A stretch of DNA of 64,000 nt from TMED26 sp002694075 (GTDB lineage: Bacteria > Pseudomonadota > Alphaproteobacteria > Thalassobaculales > Thalassobaculaceae). The notes beneath the pieces are model-generated. The model ran no database searches. It saw only the letters and a program-made list of their open reading frames with translations, and was not told the origin of the DNA. The DNA lies in the NCBI GenBank assembly GCA_036160575.1, contig JAYYDT010000119.1, positions 12,811 through 76,810 on the forward strand. The letters are read 5' to 3'. Of this stretch, positions 33,132 to 44,442 are shown piece by piece. Made by a program: the position numbers and the translations under genes. The first letter of the stretch is position 1, and the number at the start of each line of letters is the position of its first letter.

Positions 33132-36100
33132 GCCCCGGCCGCCAGAGCCGCCAACTCACCGACAAAGCGGGTCAAGCCTTTGACGCGCTGTTCGGGTTTG
33201 CCCCAATTGCGGCGGTAGACCAGGCGATGGTCGGGACGCATTTGGATGGTGCCGGCCTGTTTGGCGATATAGGCCACCAAGCTGGCGGGATCGGCGAAAT
33301 GGTTGTCGCGAAAGGCCACCACCGCGCCTTTCGGGCCCGCGTCGACCTTGGCCACGTTGGCCGCCTTGCAGGCTTGTTTGATGGCGATGATGTCTAGCAA
33401 ATTGGTGACCTCCGGCGGGATCGGGCCGAACCGGTCGGTCAGTTCGGCGGCGAAGGCGTCGATCTCCTGCCCGTCGACCAATTGCGCCACCCGCCGGTAA
33501 AGCCCCAAGCGCAAGGAAAGGTCGGGGACATAAGCTTCCGGGATCAGCACCGGCGTGCCCAATTGAATCTGCGGTGTCCAATCCTCGGTCACCTGGCCAT
33601 TGTCGGACAGGCGCCCTTCGCGCGCCGCCATCACCGCTTCACGCAACAGGTGCTGATACAATTCGACACCCACCTCCTTGACATGGCCCGACTGTTCCTC
33701 GCCCAGCAAATTGCCGGTGCCGCGAATATCCATGTCATGGCTGGCCAGGCTAAACCCGGCGCCCAGGCTGTCGAGGGTTTGCATCACTTCCAGCCGGCGC
33801 TGGGCGGCGGGCGTCAGCTTCTTGCCCGGCTGCGTGGTCAGATAGGCGTAGGCGCGGGTTTTCGACCGGCCGACCCGCCCACGCAGCTGATACAATTGGG
33901 CCAAACCGAACATATCGGCGCGGTGGATGACGATGGTATTGGCGCTCGGAATGTCGAGGCCGGATTCGACGATATGAGTCGACAACAGGACGTCGAAGCC
34001 GCCGTCGGAAAACTGCGTCATCACATCTTCCAACTCGCGCGCCGGCATCTGTCCGTGGGCGACGGAAAGCTTCAACTCCGGCACCAAATTGCGCAGCCGT
34101 TCATGGACCCGCGTCAAATCCTCGATCCTGGGGCATACGTAAAAGCTCTGGCCACCGCGGAAATGCTCACGCATCAGGGCCTCGCGCAGGACCACCCCGT
34201 CATAGGGCATGACGAAGGTGCGGACCGCCAGACGGTCGACCGGCGGCGTCGCGATCAGGCTCATCGAACGCACCCCGGTCAACGCCATTTGCAGGGTCCG
34301 CGGGATCGGCGTCGCGGTCAGGGTCAGCACATGAACGCCAGCCTTCAGTTCTTTCAGGCGCTCCTTCTGACCGACCCCGAAATGTTGCTCCTCGTCAATC
34401 ACCAGCAAGCCCAGATTGCTGAACGAAATGGTCTTGGCGAGCAGCGCGTGGGTACCGACGACCACATCGCATGCGCCGCTGGCCAGGGCCGCGCGCACCT
34501 CGCTGGCCTCTTTGCCGGTGACCATGCGGGACAATTGCCGGACCTTAAGCGGCAAATTGCGGAAACGGTCTTTGAATTGGTTGAAATGCTGGCGGGCCAA
34601 CAGCGTGGTCGGCACCACCACCGCGACCTGCATGCCCTGCATGGCGACGATCAAGGCGGCACGCAGGGCGACCTCCGTCTTGCCGAAGCCGACATCGCCG
34701 CAGATCAAACGATCCATCGGCCGGCCGGTCGATAGATCCTCGAACACATCGGTGATCGATTGCAATTGGTCCTCGGTTTCCTCATAGGGGAAGCGCGCGC
34801 AAAACTCTTCGTAAACACCTTCCGGCGGATAGACGCGGGCCAAGGTTTCGATCTCGCGTTCGGCGGCGATGCGGATCAACTGCTCGGCCATATCGCGAAT
34901 GCGCTTTTTGACCCGCGCCTTGCGCGCTTGCCAAGCGGCACCGCCCAGTTTGTCCAGAACGACACCGGCGTCCTCCGAACCAAAGCGTGACAGCACCTCG
35001 ATATTCTCGACCGGCAGAAATAGTTTATCGCCACCGTGGTAGACCAGGCGCAGGCAATCATGCGGCGCGCCGCCGATTTCCAGGGTCTGCAGCCCGTCAT
35101 AGCGACCGATGCCGTGCTCGATATGGACCACGTGATCACCATCTTCGAGGCTCGACACCTCACGCAAGAATTCCTCGCCCTTGCGCCGCCGACGGCGCGG
35201 CCGCGACAGGCGCTCACCTAAGATGTCTTGTTCGGTGACCACCATCAGGCCGGCGCCGTTAAATCCATGGTCGATGGGCAGGGTGGCGGCGGCGATGGTG
35301 CCGGCCGGCAGGTTTTCGACCGCCGACCACGTCGGTGTCACCGCCAGCGGCAGATCGCCGTGGTCGGCCAGCAAGCTGACCAGGCGGTCGCGCGACCCAT
35401 CGCTATGCCCACAAACCAACACGCGCTGACCGGCGGCCAAATCGGCGCGCAAACGTTCGCCAACCGCGCTGTAAAGATTGGTCTCGGGCGCCGCGCGGGC
35501 CTCGGCGAAGCCGATTTCCGCGCGCACGGCGGCGTCACGGGCGGCGGTTTCGCCCGCCGCCGCGACGGCGCCAAAGGCCGAATAGGTCAGCGCCGCCGCC
35601 GTCACCGCGGTCACCTCATCGGCGGTCGGGTAAAGCGCGTCAGGTGGCAGGGCGCGATAGGGCGCGCCCTCGCCACCCCGTCGGCGCACCTCGGCGCCGA
35701 CCTGGCGGGCCTCGTAAAACTCGGCGATTTGCTCCAACCGGCTGGTCAGCATTTCCGGGACTTGCGCGTCAAAAGTGATCTCCGCGCCCGGCACGTAGTC
35801 GGTCAACAATGCCATCGACGGGTGGTACAGCGGTAGCCAGTGATCCATGCCGGCGTGGCGCTGGCCGGCCGAGACGGCGGTGTACAGCGGGTCATCCTGC
35901 AAATCGGCGCCGAAACGGGCGCGGTAGCCACTGCGGAAACGCTGCACCGTGTCGGGGTCCAAGCGGAATTCCGCGACCGGCTGAAAATCAAGCCGTTCGG
36001 CCGGCCCCGTGGTGCGCTGGGACATGGCATCGAAATGACGCATGCTATCGATTTCGTCGCCAAAGAAGTCAATTCGCACCGGGTCGCCCAATGCGCTCGG

Positions 36101-36589
36101 GTAAACATCGATGATCCCCCCGCGCACCGCGTATTCGCCAGCCTCACGCACGGTGTCGGCGCGGTGGAAACCATTGTTGGCGAGAAAACTCTGCACCTCA
36201 TCGACCGAAATCGCTTGCCCAGGCGTCAGCCGCAAGCCGCCCCCGGAAAAAAACGCCACCGGCGGTAACCGCTGGAGAAAGCCATTAACGGTGGTCAGGA
36301 TCAAGCGCGGCCGCTTACCCTCGGCCAAGCGCGCCAAAGCGGCGATCCGCCGCGAGACAATCTCGCCATGGGGCGCGACACGATCATAGGGCAGACAATC
36401 CCAGGCCGGCAGGTCAATCACCTCCAACGACGGCGCCAAAAACGCCAAAGCCTCGACCAAGGCGCCCATGCGGGCATCGTCACGGGCCACATGCACATGG
36501 CCGGCAGGCCCCGCGCCAGCGTGCCGGGCAAGATCGAAAGGCACATAACCATCCGGCACACCAAGGATCATTTTATTATTATTAAACAA
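33128..36589 (-). CDS. mfd: Transcription-repair coupling factor Mfd
   Basis: A 1153-residue protein, full length for Mfd. It has the UvrB-homology N-terminus (about 1-330), the RNA polymerase-interacting domain (about 470-560), and a RecG-type translocase: Walker A G-D-V-G-F-G-K-T near 630, D-E-E-Q-H-F-G-V near 735, then the TRG region near 930 and the C-terminal TRCF domain. It removes stalled RNA polymerase and recruits UvrA. It lies beside sdhE and recG, a common alphaproteobacterial arrangement. Confidence 0.97.
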   Translation of the reverse strand: MFNNNKMILGVPDGYVPFDLARHAGAGPAGHVHVARDDARMGALVEALAFLAPSLEVIDLPAWDCLPYDRVAPHGEIVSRRIAALARLAEGKRPRLILTTVNGFLQRLPPVAFFSGGGLRLTPGQAISVDEVQSFLANNGFHRADTVREAGEYAVRGGIIDVYPSALGDPVRIDFFGDEIDSMRHFDAMSQRTTGPAERLDFQPVAEFRLDPDTVQRFRSGYRARFGADLQDDPLYTAVSAGQRHAGMDHWLPLYHPSMALLTDYVPGAEITFDAQVPEMLTSRLEQIAEFYEARQVGAEVRRRGGEGAPYRALPPDALYPTADEVTAVTAAALTYSAFGAVAAAGETAARDAAVRAEIGFAEARAAPETNLYSAVGERLRADLAAGQRVLVCGHSDGSRDRLVSLLADHGDLPLAVTPTWSAVENLPAGTIAAATLPIDHGFNGAGLMVVTEQDILGERLSRPRRRRRKGEEFLREVSSLEDGDHVVHIEHGIGRYDGLQTLEIGGAPHDCLRLVYHGGDKLFLPVENIEVLSRFGSEDAGVVLDKLGGAAWQARKARVKKRIRDMAEQLIRIAAEREIETLARVYPPEGVYEEFCARFPYEETEDQLQSITDVFEDLSTGRPMDRLICGDVGFGKTEVALRAALIVAMQGMQVAVVVPTTLLARQHFNQFKDRFRNLPLKVRQLSRMVTGKEASEVRAALASGACDVVVGTHALLAKTISFSNLGLLVIDEEQHFGVGQKERLKELKAGVHVLTLTATPIPRTLQMALTGVRSMSLIATPPVDRLAVRTFVMPYDGVVLREALMREHFRGGQSFYVCPRIEDLTRVHERLRNLVPELKLSVAHGQMPARELEDVMTQFSDGGFDVLLSTHIVESGLDIPSANTIVIHRADMFGLAQLYQLRGRVGRSKTRAYAYLTTQPGKKLTPAAQRRLEVMQTLDSLGAGFSLASHDMDIRGTGNLLGEEQSGHVKEVGVELYQHLLREAVMAAREGRLSDNGQVTEDWTPQIQLGTPVLIPEAYVPDLSLRLGLYRRVAQLVDGQEIDAFAAELTDRFGPIPPEVTNLLDIIAIKQACKAANVAKVDAGPKGAVVAFRDNHFADPASLVAYIAKQAGTIQMRPDHRLVYRRNWGKPEQRVKGLTRFVGELAALAAGA

Positions 36590-36593
36590 TTTA

Positions 36594-36893
36594 TTATTCG
36601 ACTATTTTAAAATTTTTTATCAATTGGAAGACATCGGTATTATAGATTTCCGGTACGGTTTCCTGACCGCTTGCCCAGCGGTAAATCGCCGGATCGCCAG
36701 CTTCCAGGAGCGCCTCGTAGGTATCCAGTTGGGCATGGCTGAATGTCGTCAAGTGGGCCCGCGCGAAAGCGCCCAAAATCAAATCGGTTTCCTTGGTGCC
36801 GGTGTAGGCGCTGCGATAAATCAATTGCTTACGGCGCTTTTCCAGAGCCGCCATGGCGGCGACGTCTTGGTCCGGATGCTGTGGCTCGGACAT
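36594..36893 (-). CDS. sdhE: FAD assembly factor SdhE
   Basis: A 99-residue protein of the SDHAF2/SdhE family, which helps attach FAD covalently to the succinate dehydrogenase flavoprotein. The signature R-R-K-Q-L-I-Y-R-S-A-Y-T-G-T-K-E-T-D near residue 20 holds the R-G-x-K/T-E-type motif, with Gly in the helix turn. It is divergent from recG and four bases upstream of mfd, so it may be cotranscribed with mfd. Confidence 0.92.
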   Translation of the reverse strand: MSEPQHPDQDVAAMAALEKRRKQLIYRSAYTGTKETDLILGAFARAHLTTFSHAQLDTYEALLEAGDPAIYRWASGQETVPEIYNTDVFQLIKNFKIVE

Positions 36894-36937
36894 GGCGTTG
36901 TTTCCTCTCGGTCGCGGGCTGGTAGGATATATAGTCG

Positions 36938-39064
36938 GTGTCGAGAAAAGTCAGCCCCAAGGACCGCCAACACGTGCGCCCCGAACCGCTATACCCCCTG
37001 TTCGCCGAGCCAGCCACCTTGACCGGCATCGGGCCGCGCTACGCCAAGCTGCTGAGCACCCTGGCCGGCCCACATGTGGTTGATTTGCTGTGGCATTTAC
37101 CGACTGGCCTGATCGACCGCCGGCACGCGCCACCGATTGCCGAGGCGGCCAACGGACAAATTTGCACGCTGACGGTGACCGTCGACGCGCACCAGCCGCC
37201 AGCCAATCGGCGGCAGCCTTACCGAATCACCTGCCATGACGCCAGCGGCGGGTTGGATTTGGTGTTTTTCCACGCCCGCGGCGATTATCTCACGCAAATG
37301 CTTCCACCCGGTGCCACCCGGGTGGTCAGTGGCCGCGTCGAACGCTATCACGGCCACCCGCAGATGGCCCATCCCGATCATATCGTCAAACTTGAAGACG
37401 CCGATGAAATCCGCCGGGTCGAAGCGGTTTATCCGCTGGCCACCGGCCTGCCGCCGAAAACTCTGAAGCGCGCGATCCAGGGGGCGCTTGGACGCCTGCC
37501 GGCAACCGAAAACCTCCCCGATTGGAGCGACCCGGCACTCCGCCAACGTGAGGGCTGGGCGACTTGGCAGGAGGCGGTCCGCGCCGCTCACCAACCGACG
37601 GCAGCGGCCGACCTGCTGCCCACAACGGCGGCCCGCCGACGGCTGGCCTACGATGAATTGCTGGCCAACCAACTGGCCTTGGCCCTAGTCCGGCGGGCGC
37701 AAAAAAAACGCCGTGGCCGGGTGTTGGCCGGCGACGGCCGGCTGAGCGCCGGCGCCCTCGCCGCCTTTGGCTTTCCGCTGACCCAGGCGCAGGAACGGTC
37801 GCTCGGCGAGATTCGCGCCGACATGGCGGCCCCGCAACGCATGCTGCGCTTGCTGCAGGGCGACGTCGGCAGCGGTAAAACCGTGGTCGCCTTGCTGGCC
37901 ATGTTGACGGCTGTTGAGACCGGCGCCCAAGCCGCCTTGATGGCGCCAACCGAAATCCTGGCGCGCCAACACTTGGCGACAATCGGTCCGCTGGCCGCCG
38001 CCATCGGGATTGAAGTGGCGGTGCTGACCGGGCGGGACAAAGGCCACGCCCGCGCCGCCGCCCGCGCCCGGGTGGCCAGCGGCGCGGCCGCCCTGGTCAT
38101 CGGCACCCACGCCCTGTTCCAGGACGGCGTTGAATTCCACGACCTCGCCCTGGCGGTCATCGACGAGCAGCATCGCTTTGGCGTGCATCAACGCATGGCG
38201 TTGGGCGACAAGGGCGCCGGGGTCGATTTGCTGGTCATGACGGCGACGCCAATCCCGCGCAGCCTGACCATGACGTATTACGGGGATTTGGATAGTTCCC
38301 GCCTGGATCAAAAACCGCCCGGCCGCAAACCGGTTAAAACCACCACCGTGGCCATCGATCGGCTAGAAGATGTGATTGCCGCGGTCGGCCGCAAAATGGC
38401 CAGCGGCGAAAAGATTTTTTGGGTCTGCCCCTTGGTCGAGGACAGCGAGACACTCGACCTGACCGCCGCCGACGCGCGCGCCGCCGCCTTGACCGAAATT
38501 TTCGGCGACCGGGTCGGATTAATCCATGGGCGCATGAAAGGTGCCGAAAAAGACGCCGCCATGGACGCCTTTCGCAATGGCGGGGTCGACCTATTGGTGG
38601 CCACCACGGTGATTGAGGTCGGCGTCGACGTGCCGGCCGCGACGGTTATGGTAATCGAACACGCCGAACGGTTCGGCCTGGCCCAATTACACCAATTACG
38701 CGGGCGGATCGGGCGCGGCGACCGGGCCGCGTTTTGCTTGCTGTTGCACGCCAATGGATTGTCGCAAACGGCGCGCGCGCGCTTGCAGGTAATGCGCGAC
38801 ACGGAGGATGGCTTCAAGATCGCCGAAGAGGACCTCCGCCTACGCGGCAGCGGCGAGGTGCTGGGCGCCAAGCAGAGCGGCCTGCCGGCCTTCCGTTTGG
38901 TCGACATGGCCGCCCACGAGGATCTGTTGGTGATCGCCCGCGACGAAGCGCGTTTGCTGCTGGACCGTGATCCGGAACTGAAAAGCGACCGGGGCGCCAG
39001 GCTGCGAGCGCTGCTCTACCTGTTCGAACGCGAGGCCGCCATACGCTTCCTGCGCGCGGGTTAA
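36938..39064 (+). CDS. recG: ATP-dependent DNA helicase RecG
   Basis: A 708-residue branched-DNA helicase. The N-terminal wedge/OB domain includes L-T-G-I-G-P-R-Y-A-K-L-L near residue 30. The helicase core has Walker A G-D-V-G-S-G-K-T near 315, the D-E-Q-H-R-F-G-V motif near 410 and Q-L-R-G-R-I-G-R near 590. RecG remodels stalled forks and recombination intermediates. Start is GTG at 36938, about 45 bases from the divergent sdhE start. It converges on the inositol-phosphatase gene, with stop codons overlapping. Confidence 0.96.
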   Translation: MSRKVSPKDRQHVRPEPLYPLFAEPATLTGIGPRYAKLLSTLAGPHVVDLLWHLPTGLIDRRHAPPIAEAANGQICTLTVTVDAHQPPANRRQPYRITCHDASGGLDLVFFHARGDYLTQMLPPGATRVVSGRVERYHGHPQMAHPDHIVKLEDADEIRRVEAVYPLATGLPPKTLKRAIQGALGRLPATENLPDWSDPALRQREGWATWQEAVRAAHQPTAAADLLPTTAARRRLAYDELLANQLALALVRRAQKKRRGRVLAGDGRLSAGALAAFGFPLTQAQERSLGEIRADMAAPQRMLRLLQGDVGSGKTVVALLAMLTAVETGAQAALMAPTEILARQHLATIGPLAAAIGIEVAVLTGRDKGHARAAARARVASGAAALVIGTHALFQDGVEFHDLALAVIDEQHRFGVHQRMALGDKGAGVDLLVMTATPIPRSLTMTYYGDLDSSRLDQKPPGRKPVKTTTVAIDRLEDVIAAVGRKMASGEKIFWVCPLVEDSETLDLTAADARAAALTEIFGDRVGLIHGRMKGAEKDAAMDAFRNGGVDLLVATTVIEVGVDVPAATVMVIEHAERFGLAQLHQLRGRIGRGDRAAFCLLLHANGLSQTARARLQVMRDTEDGFKIAEEDLRLRGSGEVLGAKQSGLPAFRLVDMAAHEDLLVIARDEARLLLDRDPELKSDRGARLRALLYLFEREAAIRFLRAG

Positions 39065-39921
39065 AACCCGCGCCTGACCTGATTGGCGCCAAGCGCGCCG
39101 GCTTCGGCCAAGACATTTTGGCGAATATCGGCCCAGCAGGCACGGTCGGGGGCGATCAACAGGCCGCCGGTGATCTCACTCGGCCGGTAGGCACGGCCAT
39201 CGAAACGCGCCAGATGGCCGCCCGCCTCGGCGACCATCAGGGCGCCGGCGCCGTGGTCCCAGGGCATGTTGATGGTCCAGCAGGCGAATTGATAATCCTG
39301 TTGCAAAAGGCGCATGTATTCCTGCCCCGCGCAGCCAATCCGTTTGTGGGCTTTGAAATGCGCGTCAGCGCGGGTGCGCAGGTCACCGCGCCACTCTTCA
39401 GGCACAAAGCGAAAATTGAAGGCGCCTTCCAATTGGTCCAATGGCGCGCTCTCGGCCATCGCCAGCCGGCCTTGCCGCCCGTCTGGCCCGTAACGCCAGG
39501 CGCCCGCCCCGCGCTCACCCGCGAACCAGCGATCGGCGACCGGGTCGAGAATCCATCCGGCGACCAATTCATCGCGGTGGACCAAGGCGACCATCGAGCA
39601 AAACCGTTCATCACCCTTGGCGAAATTCAAGGTGCCATCGACCGGATCGACCACCCACACCGGCGCGTCACCGGCCAACAGCGCCAGCCGCCCCGGATCT
39701 TTTTCACAGGCTTCCTCGCCAACCACCACCGAGCCGGGCAACAGATCCTGGAGAAGCGGAGTCAATCGTGCCTCGGCCTCCAGATCGGCGATGGTGACCA
39801 AATCCTTTGGTCCCGACTTTTCGCGCACCTCGGCGGCGTCGAGGGCGCGGAAACGCGGCAGAATCACCGCCGCCGCGGTTTCGCGCATATGCTGCGCGAC
39901 CAAGTCGATATCGATTTTCAT
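39061..39921 (-). CDS. Inositol monophosphatase family protein
   Basis: A 286-residue Mg-dependent phosphatase. The metal site is shown by the Glu of G-E-E-A near residue 75, the W-V-V-D-P-V-D-G-T-L-N-F motif near 95 and the distal D in W-D-H-G-A-G-A near 225. Members dephosphorylate inositol phosphate, 3'-phosphoadenosine phosphate or histidinol phosphate; which one is not clear. The ATG at 39921 is preferred over one six codons upstream because it starts the conserved helix directly. Confidence 0.88.
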   Translation of the reverse strand: MKIDIDLVAQHMRETAAAVILPRFRALDAAEVREKSGPKDLVTIADLEAEARLTPLLQDLLPGSVVVGEEACEKDPGRLALLAGDAPVWVVDPVDGTLNFAKGDERFCSMVALVHRDELVAGWILDPVADRWFAGERGAGAWRYGPDGRQGRLAMAESAPLDQLEGAFNFRFVPEEWRGDLRTRADAHFKAHKRIGCAGQEYMRLLQQDYQFACWTINMPWDHGAGALMVAEAGGHLARFDGRAYRPSEITGGLLIAPDRACWADIRQNVLAEAGALGANQVRRGF

Positions 39922-39966
39922 AGACGCCGTCCATTTCACGCTGGGGCCGCGCGGGCGCGGATGAGG

Positions 39967-39998
39967 AAAAGAAAAAGGGCAACCTTGGGGCCGCCCTT
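39967..39998 (-). terminator. Terminator of groES-groEL
   Basis: On the minus strand a stem AAGGGC / GCCCTT with a G/C-rich loop is followed by TTTTCTTTT. It lies about 30 bases after the groEL stop. Confidence 0.8.
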
Positions 39999-40024
39999 TT
40001 ATCGGTGTCTTTGCCGGCCGGCGG

Positions 40025-41707
<1,683 letters not shown>

Positions 41708-41995
41708 TTAATCCAATACGCCCATGATGTCCGATTCACGCATGATCAACACGTCCTTGCCGTCGATCTTGACTTCGGTGCCGGACCATTTGCCGTACAG
41801 CACCACGTCGCCTTTTTTGACATCCATGGCCTGCAGTTTGCCGTCTTCGCTGCGCGCGCCCGGCCCGGCTTTGAGAACCTTGCCCTGCATCGGCTTTTCC
41901 TGTGCGTTGCCGGGAATGATGATGCCGCCGGCGGTCTTTTCGTCCTGCTGTGACGGTTCAACGACAACGCGATCGTGCAACGGTTTGAATTTCAT
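41708..41995 (-). CDS. groS: Co-chaperonin GroES
   Basis: A 95-residue co-chaperonin that caps GroEL. It starts [12 protein letters not shown], has the mobile loop near residue 20 ([10 protein letters not shown]) and ends E-S-D-I-M-G-V. The open frame runs 33 codons upstream through the promoter and CIRCE element, which cannot be coding. Confidence 0.98.
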   Translation of the reverse strand: MKFKPLHDRVVVEPSQQDEKTAGGIIIPGNAQEKPMQGKVLKAGPGARSEDGKLQAMDVKKGDVVLYGKWSGTEVKIDGKDVLIMRESDIMGVLD

Positions 41996-42042
41996 ATCTA
42001 TGTCCCCATGGAGTTGTCGCACGGCAAGCGGCGCCCCGTGGG

Positions 42043-42069
42043 TCAGCACTCTTGCCGTGGAAGTGCCAG
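42043..42069 (-). promoter_or_regulatory. CIRCE operator (HrcA site) of groES-groEL
   Basis: On the plus strand TCAGCACTC, nine bases and AAGTGCCAG form the 9-9-9 inverted repeat of CIRCE (consensus TTAGCACTC-N9-GAGTGCTAA) with a few changes. It lies directly downstream of the -10 box and about 48 bases before groES. HrcA repression in the absence of heat stress is expected. hrcA itself is not in the window. Confidence 0.82.
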
Positions 42070-42070
42070 T

Positions 42071-42099
42071 GGTATATGGCGCGGACTTTTTCAAGTCAA
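42071..42099 (-). promoter_or_regulatory. Sigma-70-type promoter of groES-groEL
   Basis: The minus strand has TTGACT (42094-42099), a 17-base spacer and TATACC (42071-42076). The CIRCE element begins two bases after the -10 box, so HrcA would cover the start point. Confidence 0.78.
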
Positions 42100-42130
42100 C
42101 AGCGGGCCGGCGAAAAGGCTCGCCGCGCCC

Positions 42131-43432
42131 TCAAGCGCCGCCAAATTTGCTCACGAAGCGTTGATGGTCGGCGGGCTTGAGGGCGACCTCCAAATAGGCG
42201 TGCCGCTCGTCATCGTCACGCTTTAACACATCGCCATGGCCGTACAGCCAGGCGATGGCGGCACCATCCTCGATCGGCACGCGCAGGCTTTGGACGCTGT
42301 CGTTTTGGGCCAAGCGACGGCCCAGCGCGGCGATCAAGCTGTCGATCCCCTCGCCGGTCTTGGCCGACACCGCGACCACCTCGCCGCGATTGTCCGGCGC
42401 CATCGCCGGCGGGGCGGCGTCGAGCAAGTCGATTTTGTTCCATACCTCGACCGTGGCCTCAAAGAGCCGGTTATCATCGAACCCAAGATCGCGCATGATC
42501 GCCACCACATCCTGTTTTTGCGCGTCACTGTCAGGGTGGGAAATATCGCGAACGTGCAGAACCAGGTCAGCGGTTTGCACCTCCTCGAGAGTGGCGCGAA
42601 AAGCGGCCACCAACTGGGTCGGCAAATCGCTGATGAAACCGACCGTGTCGGAAAGGATGACTTTACGCCCGCCCGGCAGAGTGACCTGCCGCATGGTCGG
42701 GTCGAGGGTGGCGAACAACATGTCCTTGGCCAACACCTTGGCCTGGGTCAGACGATTGAACAACGTCGACTTGCCGGCGTTGGTGTACCCGACCAGGGCG
42801 ACGGTCGGAAACGGCACCCGCCGGCGCGCGTCGCGGTGCAGCCCACGGGTGCGGCGCACCTCGTTCAATTCGCGTTTAATACGGATGATGCGATCGTCGA
42901 TGAGGCGCCGGTCGATTTCCAACTGGCTTTCGCCCGGCCCGCCAAGAAATCCGCCGCCGCCGCGCTGACGCTCCAAATGGGTCCATGAGCGCACCAAACG
43001 GCTGCGTTGAAAGTTGAGCGCCGCCAGATCGACCTGTAAGCGCCCCTCATGAGTGCGCGCGCGGGCGCCAAAAATTTCCAGGATCAGGGCCGTACGGTCG
43101 ATCACCTTAAGGTTCCAGGAACGTTCCAGATTGCGTTGCTGAACCGGAGTCAAGCGAGCGTCGACAACCACCACGTCGATCGATAAATCGGCCCAACGCG
43201 CGGCCATTTCGCCGACATGGCCGCCGCCCAATAAAGTCGCCGGGCGCGGTTTGGTGACCGTCATCCAATCGGCGTGGATGACGTCCAAATCGATGGCCGC
43301 GGCCAAGCCAACGGCTTCGGCTAAGCGCGCCGCCGGGTCGCGGGGCGGGCGATCGACGGTTTGACTGAGGTGCGGGTAAACGACGGCCGCGCAACCGGAG
43401 GAGCGACGTTGATGGGTATGTTCAGCCGACAT
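42131..43432 (-). CDS. hflX: GTPase HflX
   Basis: A 433-residue ribosome-associated GTPase. An N-terminal HflX domain (to about 190) ends in the glycine-rich linker G-G-G-G-F-L-G-G-P-G-E-S-Q-L-E. The G domain has G-Y-T-N-A-G-K-S-T-L near 215, D-T-V-G-F near 260 and N-K-I-D near 330. It splits ribosomes under stress. The ATG at 43432 begins M-S-A-E-H-T-H; the longer frame is mostly antisense to hfq. Downstream of hfq, as in many proteobacteria. Confidence 0.95.
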   Translation of the reverse strand: MSAEHTHQRRSSGCAAVVYPHLSQTVDRPPRDPAARLAEAVGLAAAIDLDVIHADWMTVTKPRPATLLGGGHVGEMAARWADLSIDVVVVDARLTPVQQRNLERSWNLKVIDRTALILEIFGARARTHEGRLQVDLAALNFQRSRLVRSWTHLERQRGGGGFLGGPGESQLEIDRRLIDDRIIRIKRELNEVRRTRGLHRDARRRVPFPTVALVGYTNAGKSTLFNRLTQAKVLAKDMLFATLDPTMRQVTLPGGRKVILSDTVGFISDLPTQLVAAFRATLEEVQTADLVLHVRDISHPDSDAQKQDVVAIMRDLGFDDNRLFEATVEVWNKIDLLDAAPPAMAPDNRGEVVAVSAKTGEGIDSLIAALGRRLAQNDSVQSLRVPIEDGAAIAWLYGHGDVLKRDDDERHAYLEVALKPADHQRFVSKFGGA

Positions 43433-43445
43433 CGAGCAGCGTCGG

Positions 43446-43694
43446 TTAGGCGTCCTCGTCGGCGCCGTCACCTTCGAACAACTGCACCGGTTGACCTGGC
43501 ATAATGGTCGACACCGCGTGTTTGTAGACCAACTGCGAATGCGCGTCGCGGCGCAGCAGCAGAGAGAAGTTGTCAAACCAAGTGACTATCCCCTGCAACT
43601 TCACCCCGTTGACGAGAAACACGGTAACCGGCGTTTTGTTACGACGAATCGTGTTAAGGAAAATTTCCTGCACGTTGTTTTTTTCGGTCGCCAT
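43446..43694 (-). CDS. hfq: RNA chaperone Hfq
   Basis: An 82-residue Sm-like protein that pairs small RNAs with mRNAs. Sm1 is seen in [10 protein letters not shown] and D-N-F-S-L-L-L-R, and Sm2 in V-Y-K-H-A-V-S-T-I (Y-K-H-A motif). A short acidic C-terminal tail follows. It lies immediately upstream of hflX. Confidence 0.97.
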   Translation of the reverse strand: MATEKNNVQEIFLNTIRRNKTPVTVFLVNGVKLQGIVTWFDNFSLLLRRDAHSQLVYKHAVSTIMPGQPVQLFEGDGADEDA

Positions 43695-43770
43695 TCTTAT
43701 TGCCTTTCCGCAATTTTTTCGACGTAAGGCTCAACGGTACGCCCGCGCTCCTGGTTGCCTTAAGGTTCTG

Positions 43771-43798
43771 AATATAATCAGAAAGCTGATCTTCTCAA
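43771..43798 (-). promoter_or_regulatory. Candidate promoter of hfq-hflX
   Basis: The minus strand has TTGAGA (43793-43798), 16 bases and TATATT (43771-43776), about 75 bases before the hfq start. The -35 overlaps the end of the upstream HAD gene. Confidence 0.5.
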
Positions 43799-44442
43799 GC
43801 GCCCAAATAGGAAATCAGTTGATGGCAATTTTCAACAATAACCGCCGGCGGGTGATCGACGAACTCCGCCGCCGCACGCCGCTCGGCGTTGACCAGGATT
43901 GGACGGCATCCGGTGTTGTGGGCAAATTCCATATCCAGCGCCGTGTCGCCCACATACCAGACGGTTTCGCCTGGGGTTTGGCCGGTGCCTTCCAGAGCCG
44001 CGATCATCGGCGCCGGCGCCGGTTTGTCGCGGGCCGTGTCATTGGCCCCAATCAAACGATGGAAGCGCGTCTCCCAGCCCAGGTATTCGGCCTCGCGGCG
44101 CAGGAAATCACCCATCTTGTTGCTCACCACCGCCAAAGTCACGCCTCGCTCCTGAAGATGCGCCAACAGTTCGGTGGCGCCGGGCATAGTGGTGATGGCG
44201 TCTAAATGATGGCGGGTGAAAGCGGCGTAGAAGACATCGCGCGCCTCGTCGGCGCGGTCGCCGAAAATCGCCGGAAAAACTTCGCGCGCCGAACGGGCGG
44301 CGACCTTGCGATATTCTTCCTGCGTGCGCCCCGGCATGCCGAAATGGGCGTAAGTGGCGTTCATCACAATGGTGAACGACCCCCAGTTATCGACCAGCGT
44401 GCTGTCCCAGTCGAAAACGACCGCCGCCGGCAAACCGCTCAT
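43795..44442 (-). CDS. HAD-superfamily phosphatase (phosphoglycolate phosphatase-like)
   Basis: A 215-residue HAD hydrolase with motif I F-D-W-D-S-T-L-V-D near residue 11, motif II V-V-S-N-K near 105, lysine in R-D-K-P-A-P-A-P near 140 and motif IV Y-V-G-D-T-A-L-D near 165. A helical C1 cap lies between motifs I and II. The substrate may be phosphoglycolate or another small phosphate. ATGA overlap with the aminotransferase upstream shows translational coupling. Confidence 0.86.
   Translation of the reverse strand: MSGLPAAVVFDWDSTLVDNWGSFTIVMNATYAHFGMPGRTQEEYRKVAARSAREVFPAIFGDRADEARDVFYAAFTRHHLDAITTMPGATELLAHLQERGVTLAVVSNKMGDFLRREAEYLGWETRFHRLIGANDTARDKPAPAPMIAALEGTGQTPGETVWYVGDTALDMEFAHNTGCRPILVNAERRAAAEFVDHPPAVIVENCHQLISYLGA

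Noticed and set aside
33482..34735. 417-codon plus-strand frame
   Set aside because: It is antisense to mfd, which is full length and intact.
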